Positions 1-5,884 of a stretch of DNA of 5,884 bases are shown piece by piece. The notes beneath the pieces are model-generated. The model was not told where the DNA came from and made no database searches. It saw only the letters and a program-made list of their open reading frames with translations. Source of the stretch: an uncultured Bacilli bacterium (lineage in GTDB: Bacteria; Bacillota_I; Bacilli_A; RF39; UBA660); NCBI GenBank assembly GCA_947630095.1, contig CANRGI010000080.1:1-5884 (forward strand), in the 5' to 3' direction. Each line of letters opens with the position of its first letter. The first letter of the stretch is position 1. A program made the translations under genes and the position numbers.

Positions 1-1737
1 CTTGCTAAAGATACACCTATTATAATAGCAGACGAACCAACAGGTAATTTAGATAGTAAAAATGCAATAAGTATAATTAAATTATTACATAAGATATCTA
101 AAGATAAATTAGTTATAATAGTAACACATAACTATGAACAAGTAGAAGAATATGTAACTAGATGTATTACTATGAATGATGGTAAAGTTATTAAAGATAA
201 TATAATTAAAAATATAGAAAATACTAGTGAAGAAGTAAGTGTGAGTAAATACTTAGACACTAAACTTATAAGTATGATTAGGTTAGGTATTAGAAATACA
301 TTTAATATTAAAACTAAATTTATATTATTACTATTTGTATATTTATTTGTAATATTTTCTTTAAGTGGAGCATATACTACATTTAAAAATTCAGAATATG
401 AAGCAAGTAATGTAGGCTATAATATGTATTTTAATACTAAAAATGCTAATAAACGTATTATAGTTAAACATAATGATAATTCTATTATAAATTTAGAAGA
501 AATAGAGAGTATTAAAAATATTAATAATGTAGATAAAGTATTAACTCAAGATACATTTTACGATACTTCAATTGATATTACTAAGGGAGATATATTTTTC
601 TATGGTAATGTAATGAATACAGATATGTTAGAAGGTAAAATAGATAAAGGGAGTATGCCTATTAATGATAATGAAGCAATAATTGAAGGGTATAAAAATG
701 ACTATTATTTATCTTTAGAAGAAGATAATATATTAAATAATGAATTTAGTTTATTAGATACATCTATTAATAAAATAAATGTAAAGATAGTAGGTATAAA
801 ATATACTGATACGTGCTGTGATACAACATTATATGTAGGAAATAGTATTAGTGATAAATTAAATAAATTTGCTTATTTAGAAAAGAGTAATTTAACTTAT
901 ACTTACGGAGGAGTTAGTACTAAAACTAATATATATGATACATTTAGTAATGTAATACCTAGTGATAAAGTTAAAAAAGGAGAAGCGTATGCTTCTAGTG
1001 AAGTAGTTAATAATTGTAAAGGATATGACTGCAAGAATAGTATAGTTAATGTACACTTAGACAATATGTACTATAGTAAAGATATAGATCTTACTATAAC
1101 TAATTTATATACTAAAAAGAATATAGAAAAGTTACTTGGGGTTAAATATGAAGATTATAATGGGTCAATATTTATAAATAGTGAAGACTATGATAGTTTA
1201 TTAAGTAATCAAGTAAATCAAATAAGTGTATTTGTAGATAATGATAAATTAGTAAGTGAAGTAATAACAGAGTTAAAAGATAAAGGATATGATACATTTT
1301 ATTTAAAAGATGGTTTAGAAGTAGAAGGTATATCAAATATAATAAAAATAGTTAAATTAGTAGTTATGGTAATACTATTTATAATATTATTCTTTATAAC
1401 TTATTTTGTAATTAAATTAATATTAAAATCAAGAAATCAATATTATAGTATACTTAGAATGTTAGGTTCTAGTAAGAGTGTATCTAAAAAGATATTAAAG
1501 ATAGAATTATATTCTATTACAGTAGTATCATATTTAGTATTTATATTATTAATAGTATTAGTAAATAATGGGGTTATAGATAGTAATACTTTAAAAAATT
1601 TAATTACATTTATGGGTATAAAAGAGTATACACTACTATTTATAACATTAATACTTATGAGTTATTTAACTAGTGTTAGGTATGCTAGACGTGTATTTAA
1701 GAAAAGTGCGATTACTACATTTAATGAGGAGGTTTAA
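1..1737 (+). CDS. ABC transporter ATP-binding/FtsX-type permease fusion (MacB-like), 5' truncated by window edge
   Basis: This is the C-terminal 578 residues of an ATPase-permease fusion whose start lies left of the window; residue numbers count from base 1. The frame is open from base 1 and begins inside the nucleotide-binding domain: Walker B IIIADEP (7-13), D-loop GNLDS (15-19) and H-loop VTHN (41-44). The ATG at 172 falls after the H-loop, so it is internal. A short linker leads to membrane segment 1 (about 107-125). A large extracytoplasmic domain follows (about 126-450), then three helices (about 454-475, 503-521, 543-559). The cytoplasmic ILRMLG (484-489) matches the conserved FtsX loop. 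This 1+3 helix layout is that of MacB-type (type VII) ABC systems, which work as dimers; here the partner is probably the next gene, two bases downstream. The outer domain carries four cysteines (272, 273, 339, 344). Substrate is unknown; peptide or lipoprotein handling is an inference. Confidence 0.93.
   Translation, partial: LAKDTPIIIADEPTGNLDSKNAISIIKLLHKISKDKLVIIVTHNYEQVEEYVTRCITMNDGKVIKDNIIKNIENTSEEVSVSKYLDTKLISMIRLGIRNTFNIKTKFILLLFVYLFVIFSLSGAYTTFKNSEYEASNVGYNMYFNTKNANKRIIVKHNDNSIINLEEIESIKNINNVDKVLTQDTFYDTSIDITKGDIFFYGNVMNTDMLEGKIDKGSMPINDNEAIIEGYKNDYYLSLEEDNILNNEFSLLDTSINKINVKIVGIKYTDTCCDTTLYVGNSISDKLNKFAYLEKSNLTYTYGGVSTKTNIYDTFSNVIPSDKVKKGEAYASSEVVNNCKGYDCKNSIVNVHLDNMYYSKDIDLTITNLYTKKNIEKLLGVKYEDYNGSIFINSEDYDSLLSNQVNQISVFVDNDKLVSEVITELKDKGYDTFYLKDGLEVEGISNIIKIVKLVVMVILFIILFFITYFVIKLILKSRNQYYSILRMLGSSKSVSKKILKIELYSITVVSYLVFILLIVLVNNGVIDSNTLKNLITFMGIKEYTLLFITLILMSYLTSVRYARRVFKKSAITTFNEEV
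1726..1732 (+). promoter_or_regulatory. Strong Shine-Dalgarno site for the second ABC fusion
   Basis: GAGGAGG lies inside the last codons of the upstream gene, seven bases before the ATG at 1740. It fixes the start of the second fusion and shows that the two genes are translated from one message. The upstream stop (1735-1737) sits between this site and the ATG, so coupled reinitiation is also possible. Confidence 0.85.
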
Positions 1738-1739
1738 TT

Positions 1740-4184
1740 ATGATAAAATTAGAAAAAGTTAATAAATATTTTAATAGACATAAGAAAAATCAAATTCATG
1801 TGATAGACAATACTTCATTAGAGTTACCTGATACAGGGTTGGTTGCCTTACTGGGGGCTAGTGGAAGTGGGAAAACTACTCTTTTAAATGCGATAGGTGG
1901 GTTAGATAAAGTTAATAGTGGTAATATAATAATAAATGGTAAAAAGATTACTCGTAAAAGTGTTAGAAGTGTAGATAAAATAAGAGCATTAAATATAGGG
2001 TATATATTTCAAAATTATTATTTACTTGACCATTTAACAGTAGAAGAAAATGTAAAATTAGAATTAAAGATTATAGGTATTAAAGATAAAAATGAAATAG
2101 ATAAAAGAGTAGAATACGTATTAAAAAGTGTAGGTATGTATAAATATAGAAATAGGTATGCTAATATGTTAAGTGGAGGAGAAAGAGGTAGAGTTGGTAT
2201 AGCACGTGCTTTAGTAAGTAATCCTAGTGTAATAATAGCAGACGAACCAACTGGAAATTTAGATAGTAAAAATACATTACAAATAATGAATATAATTAAA
2301 TCAATAAGTAAAGATAGATTAGTTATATTAGTAACTCACGAAAAGAATTTAGCAGAATTTTATGCTACTAGAATTATAGAAATAGAAGATGGTAAAACTA
2401 TAAGTGATAGAGAAAATATACACGATAATAAACTTGATTATAGATTAGATAATAAAATATATTTAAAAGATTTAGAATATCAAGATAATATAAAAACAAA
2501 TAATAGTAGTATTAATTATTATTCAGATAAAAAAGATAAATTAAAACTCACAATCGCGTTTGTTAATGATAATATATATATAGAAAGTGTAGATAATAAA
2601 AATATAATATTAGTTAATGAAGAAAGTGCAGTAGAATTAGTTAATGATAAATATAAAGAGATAAGTAAAAATAATAAAAGTGAATTTAATTATGATTTAA
2701 ATAGTATTATAGATAAAAATATTAAACCTAAATATAAAAGTATATTTAATATATTTAGTTTAATTAAAGAAGGTATAAAAAGAGTTATAGATTATTCATT
2801 TATAAAGAAATTATTACTATTAGGTTTCTTTGGGGCTAGTATGTTTATTACATTTGCAGTTTCAACAACATTTGCGTCTTTAGATATAAAAGACGAAGAG
2901 TTTATAAAATATAATAAAAATTATTTAGTACTTAAAGATGGGGAAATGAGTATAGATAAATATAGGGAATACTCTAGTGCAGAAGGTGTGAGTTATATAT
3001 TACCTGGGGACTCATTAGTAGAATTATTAATAAATTTAGATAAATATACTCAGACATATAATAGTGTAGTAAATATAAGTGGATCTATATCAAGCAGTGA
3101 TATAATTAGCGAAGAAGATATAATAAGTGGTAGAATGATAGAAAATGATAATGAAATAGTTTTAGATAAAATGGTATTTGATAATGAAATGTTAAGTATA
3201 GCAAAACAGGCTGGGTTTTTAAGTATAGAAGATTTTATAGGTAAAAGTGTTAAAGTGGGTAATTATTTAAATTATGTAATAGTAGGTATAACTGATAAGA
3301 AAAGTCCATCAATATATGCTAAAACTAGTGAATTAGAAAGAATAGTATATAATAGTTATAAAGATATAGACGAATTTTATATGATGGACGAAGATTTAAG
3401 TTATTTAAATAGTTCTAATAAAATAAAAGATTATAAATTATTAGGTAATGAAATTACATTAAAAGAAGGAAGTTACCCTGTAAATGATTATGAAGTTATA
3501 ATAAATATAAAAGATAAAGACTTATATAAAATAAATAGTAATATAGATGTTAAAGTAAATAATATACCTTTAAAAGTAGTAGGGTATTATGAGTCAACAT
3601 ATACTATATATGATAATTTAGTTAGTGAAAATACTATAAAATATGATATGATAAATAAAAATAATCAATTTATGGTTTATGGTAAAGATAAAGAAGATAT
3701 ATTAAATAAATTAAAAAGTAAAAATGTTTTTGTAGAAGATGCTTATAAAAATAATCGTGATAATTATATAAGTGAAGTAAGAGATAGTATAATATCAAGA
3801 ATAGTATTTAGTGGTATTATATTAGTTATATCACTTGTAGAAATATATTTAATTATGAGGTCTAGTTTCTTATCAAGAATTAAAGAAGTAGGTATAATGA
3901 GGGCTATTGGAGTAAAGGTAAGTGATATATATAAGATGTTTTCAGGAGAAATTATATCTATTAGTGTAATTGCTAGTGTACCTGGGTTATTATTTATGAG
4001 TTATGTATTATATAATTTATCTAAAATAGTTTATATAGAAAATTATATTATGATTAATTTCTTAGTTATAATAGTTAGTTTAATAATAGTATTAGTATTT
4101 AATTTATTATTTGGTTTACTACCTGTATTTAGTGTAGTAAGACAAAGACCTGCTAGAATATTAAGTAGAAATGATGTGGAATAG
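1740..4184 (+). CDS. ABC transporter ATP-binding/FtsX-type permease fusion (MacB-like), complete
   Basis: This 814 aa protein joins a complete ATPase to an FtsX-type permease. The ATPase shows Walker A GASGSGKTT (39-47), Q-loop Q91, signature LSGGE (144-148), Walker B VIIADE (164-169), D-loop LDS (174-176) and H200, so it should be active. Residues about 220-345 form an extra, charged, strand-rich region before membrane segment 1 (about 356-378). A roughly 300-residue extracytoplasmic domain follows and contains two copies of a G-x(4)-ND-x-E module (464-517 and 577-617). Three C-terminal helices (about 688-706, 738-758, 773-797) flank the FtsX loop RIKEVGIMRAIG (713-724). The family covers MacB-like peptide/macrolide exporters and related transporters thought to work by mechanotransmission. 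The protein has no Trp and no Cys. It probably pairs with the upstream fusion. The substrate cannot be told from sequence. The neighbouring membrane peptidase hints at peptides. Confidence 0.95.
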   Translation: MIKLEKVNKYFNRHKKNQIHVIDNTSLELPDTGLVALLGASGSGKTTLLNAIGGLDKVNSGNIIINGKKITRKSVRSVDKIRALNIGYIFQNYYLLDHLTVEENVKLELKIIGIKDKNEIDKRVEYVLKSVGMYKYRNRYANMLSGGERGRVGIARALVSNPSVIIADEPTGNLDSKNTLQIMNIIKSISKDRLVILVTHEKNLAEFYATRIIEIEDGKTISDRENIHDNKLDYRLDNKIYLKDLEYQDNIKTNNSSINYYSDKKDKLKLTIAFVNDNIYIESVDNKNIILVNEESAVELVNDKYKEISKNNKSEFNYDLNSIIDKNIKPKYKSIFNIFSLIKEGIKRVIDYSFIKKLLLLGFFGASMFITFAVSTTFASLDIKDEEFIKYNKNYLVLKDGEMSIDKYREYSSAEGVSYILPGDSLVELLINLDKYTQTYNSVVNISGSISSSDIISEEDIISGRMIENDNEIVLDKMVFDNEMLSIAKQAGFLSIEDFIGKSVKVGNYLNYVIVGITDKKSPSIYAKTSELERIVYNSYKDIDEFYMMDEDLSYLNSSNKIKDYKLLGNEITLKEGSYPVNDYEVIINIKDKDLYKINSNIDVKVNNIPLKVVGYYESTYTIYDNLVSENTIKYDMINKNNQFMVYGKDKEDILNKLKSKNVFVEDAYKNNRDNYISEVRDSIISRIVFSGIILVISLVEIYLIMRSSFLSRIKEVGIMRAIGVKVSDIYKMFSGEIISISVIASVPGLLFMSYVLYNLSKIVYIENYIMINFLVIIVSLIIVLVFNLLFGLLPVFSVVRQRPARILSRNDVE

Positions 4185-4186
4185 AT

Positions 4187-4855
4187 ATGAAAAAGAAATA
4201 TTATATATATGAAATGAAATTAGGAAGTTTAAATATATTATCAATAATACTATTAATAATAATGTTTATAATAACTTACTTTCTATTTAAAATATTAAAT
4301 ATAAAAAATATAGAAATAGATTTATATAAACTTATAGTATTATATTTAGTATACGTTATAATACACGAATTACTACATAGTTTAAGTTATGTATTACACG
4401 GGGCTAAATTTAAAAATATAATATATGGTTTATATATAGAAAAAGGGGTTGCTTATACTTTATGTAAACAAAATATAAGTAGAAAAAATATATTAAATTC
4501 ATTATTATTTCCATTATTTTATATAGGTATAATAACATATATAATAGGTTTAATAATAAGTAATGTATATTTAGTAGTGTTATCAATATTAAATATTTCA
4601 GGTTGTAGTGGGGATATAATTATGTTTATGTTTATAAAAAAGTTAGATAAAAATATAGAATATAGTGAGTTTGATAATCCTACTAGGTTTGCTATTTATT
4701 CTAAAGAAAAAATAAATAGTAAACATTTTGGACTTAAATATATAGGAGAAGAAGATAAATTAATTAAAAATGAAATGAATAAATTATATATAAGCAAATT
4801 AAGTTATGTATTCTTAATATGTGTATTTATATGTTTAGTATTAGTGTTTGTATAG
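4187..4855 (+). CDS. Putative membrane zincin metallopeptidase, DUF3267-like
   Basis: This 222 aa integral membrane protein has hydrophobic segments at about 15-35, 46-70, 103-123, 127-150 and 204-222. The second contains HELLH (60-64), the HExxH zinc-binding and catalytic signature, embedded in a membrane helix. A later SGCSGD (138-143) provides a Gly-Asp whose Asp could be the third zinc ligand, as in site-2-protease-like enzymes. Order and spacing fit my recollection of the DUF3267 'putative zincin peptidase' family, with an added C-terminal helix. The substrate is unknown. It follows the ABC fusion by two bases and is last before a terminator, so it is co-transcribed. The start at 4187 is the first possible one: an in-frame stop (4172-4174) lies upstream. 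Only a weak TGGA (4177-4180) precedes it, which suggests translational coupling. It might process a transported peptide or be an immunity-type membrane protein; both are inferences. Confidence 0.85.
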   Translation: MKKKYYIYEMKLGSLNILSIILLIIMFIITYFLFKILNIKNIEIDLYKLIVLYLVYVIIHELLHSLSYVLHGAKFKNIIYGLYIEKGVAYTLCKQNISRKNILNSLLFPLFYIGIITYIIGLIISNVYLVVLSILNISGCSGDIIMFMFIKKLDKNIEYSEFDNPTRFAIYSKEKINSKHFGLKYIGEEDKLIKNEMNKLYISKLSYVFLICVFICLVLVFV

Positions 4856-4888
4856 ATAAGAGTAGAAAAGAGTTTTACTCTTATTTTT
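4856..4888 (+). terminator. Rho-independent terminator closing the ABC/peptidase operon
   Basis: Immediately after the peptidase stop codon, the arm at 4856-4867 pairs with 4873-4884 as a 12-base-pair stem with one G-U pair and a five-base loop (AAGAG). A T-run (4884-4888) and further AT-rich sequence follow on the + strand side. No A-run precedes the stem, so it should work in the + direction only. Confidence 0.82.
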
Positions 4889-4918
4889 ATTATATAAATT
4901 TATTTTTATTAAAAATAA

Positions 4919-4927
4919 TGTTATAAT
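4919..4927 (+). promoter_or_regulatory. Extended -10 sigma-A promoter for the 262 aa gene
   Basis: TGTTATAAT is a perfect TATAAT (4922-4927) with the TG of an extended -10 one base upstream. The best -35 candidate at 17 bp spacing is TTTATT (4899-4904), a poor match, as expected for an extended -10 promoter. Transcription should begin near 4933-4936, about 30 bases before the ATG. It sits just behind the terminator, so the next two genes form a separate unit. Confidence 0.7.
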
Positions 4928-4947
4928 GGGTTTATAAGTTAGATTTT

Positions 4948-4955
4948 GAGAGGAG
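4948..4955 (+). promoter_or_regulatory. Shine-Dalgarno site for the 262 aa gene
   Basis: GAGAGGAG lies 11 bases before the ATG at 4967, slightly long but workable. A closer ATG at 4957 is in another frame, only one base from the site, and reaches a stop after seven codons, so it was not chosen as the start. Confidence 0.7.
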
Positions 4956-4966
4956 TATGATAAGTA

Positions 4967-5755
4967 ATGGGAATAATTAAAAGTATAAAAAATAAATGGG
5001 ATAAATATGCTCAAGATGTTAGAAGTAAGGCTTTAGATGGAAAGAAGAAAAAAGAAGAAATAGAGAAACAATGGAATATGTTATTTCAAAGTATTAGTGA
5101 TAAAGGGTTTATTATATCTAAAAAAATAAATGTTTTTTTAAATAAATATATTTTAATAGATAAAGAAAATAAAAAATGGGTATTTCTTACAGATTTAAAT
5201 AGTGAATATACAATAAATGATAATAGTATTATAAGTAATTATTTTATAAAAAAGAATTATGTAGTTGGTGGTAATATTGAAAGAATAGGAGATATAACTC
5301 TTAAAATAATTTTAATAAATGGTGATGTTATAGAAACTTTTATAAGACCTTCAATTAATAAAAATGGTAAATATTTAAATATTTACCAAATGATAGAAGA
5401 AATTAAAGAGTGGTTAGAACCTATAGTAAATAATAATAATTATATTAAACAAGAAATAAAGACACTTGTTGATACTTATGTTTATGACGAAAAAAGTAAA
5501 TTAAATATAATTATAAATGGGATAATTGGTTATGAAATAATAGATAGTAATATATCAGCAGAAAGCGATGTAACTAAAGCGACTATAGGTAGTGCAGTGG
5601 CAGGACCTACTGGAATTAGTGCTGGACTTTCTGATAATAAAAAATATGATATTATGTTACATTATGACGATAGAACTAAAAATGTTATATTAAATTATTC
5701 TGATTATCAAGTATTATTAGAGTATGTTGCTGATAATAAAATACCTAAAATGTAA
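4967..5755 (+). CDS. Hypothetical protein with C-terminal glycine/alanine-rich segment
   Basis: I do not recognise a named family for this 262 aa protein. It has no signal peptide and no clear transmembrane helix, and starts with a lysine-rich, probably helical stretch (about 1-40). Two halves follow with a similar rhythm. Each opens with a strand and an acidic turn (LIDKENKKW at 63-71; VYDEKSKLN at 172-180). Each then has strand-rich sequence and ends in a helix or strand (about 140-155; 246-257). In the second half, residues 205-220 (ATIGSAVAGPTGISAG) form a glycine/alanine patch. This resembles the 'GG..aGp.GailG' patch seen in many small cytoplasmic bacterial proteins with PH-like or short C-terminal domains; that likeness is from memory. 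It contains four Trp (11, 36, 71, 149), all TGG, unlike its neighbours. It has its own promoter and is followed after 22 bases by a zinc-ribbon gene, so the two probably act together. Confidence 0.85.
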   Translation: MGIIKSIKNKWDKYAQDVRSKALDGKKKKEEIEKQWNMLFQSISDKGFIISKKINVFLNKYILIDKENKKWVFLTDLNSEYTINDNSIISNYFIKKNYVVGGNIERIGDITLKIILINGDVIETFIRPSINKNGKYLNIYQMIEEIKEWLEPIVNNNNYIKQEIKTLVDTYVYDEKSKLNIIINGIIGYEIIDSNISAESDVTKATIGSAVAGPTGISAGLSDNKKYDIMLHYDDRTKNVILNYSDYQVLLEYVADNKIPKM

Positions 5756-5765
5756 ATAAAGAAAT

Positions 5766-5769
5766 GGAG
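5766..5769 (+). promoter_or_regulatory. Shine-Dalgarno site for the zinc-ribbon gene
   Basis: GGAG lies eight bases before the ATG at 5778 in the short gap after the 262 aa gene. The nearby ATG at 5764 runs into TAG after two codons, so 5778 is the start. No promoter or terminator is visible in the gap, which supports co-transcription. Confidence 0.65.
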
Positions 5770-5777
5770 TAGATAAA

Positions 5778-5884
5778 ATGGCATTAATAAAATGTAGTAA
5801 TTGTGGGGAAGAAATAAGTGATAAAGCAAATATATGTCCTAATTGTGCTTATCCTTTAAATTCAACTGGAACCACAAAAAAATT
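5778..5884 (+). CDS. Zinc-ribbon protein, N-terminal part (runs off the right edge)
   Basis: Only the first 35 codons are in the window. They begin MALIKCSNCGEEISDKA and carry two CxxC knuckles, C6-x2-C9 and C20-x2-C23, spaced 10 residues apart. This is the common short 'zinc_ribbon_2'-type fold at the N terminus of many Bacillota proteins, where it is usually followed by a linker and then a membrane or small soluble domain. Here the sequence enters a Thr/Lys linker just before the window ends, so the main domain cannot be named. It is the second gene of the unit driven from 4919-4927. The frame was found by reading the sequence and is open to the edge. Confidence 0.85.
   Translation, partial: MALIKCSNCGEEISDKANICPNCAYPLNSTGTTKK

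Noticed and set aside
172..174. ATG at 172 as the start of the first gene
   Set aside because: The frame is open to base 1 and encodes ATPase motifs upstream of this codon, and no Shine-Dalgarno site precedes it.
2820..2880. Signal peptide or separate gene starting at the first membrane helix of the second fusion
   Set aside because: The frame is continuous with the ATPase, and the 1+3 helix layout with an FtsX loop is the expected fusion architecture.
4885..4916. Second terminator or RNA hairpin in the AT-rich spacer
   Set aside because: The inverted repeat has only A-T pairs and a one-base centre, so it cannot form a stable RNA hairpin; no GC stem is present.
4957..4980. Seven-codon ORF starting one base after the AGGAG before the 262 aa gene
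   Set aside because: Spacing from the Shine-Dalgarno site is too short for initiation, and the peptide is trivial; no sign of a leader peptide function.
1..5884. UGA reassigned to tryptophan (Mollicutes-type code), suggested by high AT, no UGA stops and no Trp in three genes
   Set aside because: All four Trp codons of the 262 aa gene are TGG, and no gene is broken by an in-frame TGA, which would be expected if UGA were the main Trp codon. The standard code explains everything.
1..5884. CRISPR array, tRNA, insertion sequence or genes on the - strand
   Set aside because: No regularly spaced repeats, cloverleaf, or terminal inverted repeats were seen, and the + strand genes fill the window leaving no gap above about 110 bases.

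Overview
The window comes from a very AT-rich bacterium (roughly a quarter G+C by eye). Leucine is mostly TTA, isoleucine mostly ATA, serine mostly AGT and arginine mostly AGA. Shine-Dalgarno sites are purine-rich and typical of Bacillota. This suggests a low-GC Bacillota lineage, for example a gut-associated Bacilli/Mollicutes-like or Clostridia genome. The assignment rests on composition and gene style only. All genes lie on the + strand and the standard genetic code fits.

Positions 1-4855 hold three tightly packed genes, probably the distal part of one operon whose promoter lies upstream of the window. The first is the 3' part of an ABC ATPase fused to an FtsX/MacB-type permease. It is open from base 1, so the first in-frame ATG at 172 is internal and not the start. 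Two bases after its stop comes a second, complete ATPase-permease fusion of 814 aa. Two bases after that comes a 222 aa polytopic membrane protein with an HELLH motif, resembling the DUF3267 putative zincin peptidases. The two fusions probably form a heterodimeric MacB-like transporter, and the membrane peptidase would act with it. Peptide processing/export or peptide resistance is the natural guess, but no substrate gene is visible. An intrinsic terminator at 4856-4888 closes this unit.

A new unit starts with an extended -10 promoter at 4919-4927. It encodes a 262 aa protein of unknown function with a glycine/alanine-rich segment near its C terminus. After a 22-base gap comes the start of a CxxC...CxxC zinc-ribbon protein that runs off the right edge. 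No RNA genes, insertion sequences or CRISPR arrays were seen, and no gene-free stretch exceeds about 110 bases.

Points worth a second look are the asymmetry of the two transporter halves (an extra domain in one, exposed cysteines in the other), the protease linked to them, the undescribed promoter-led pair at the right end, and a striking absence of GATGA and CATGA on the + strand that seems to force GAC and CAC codons before Asp/Glu codons.
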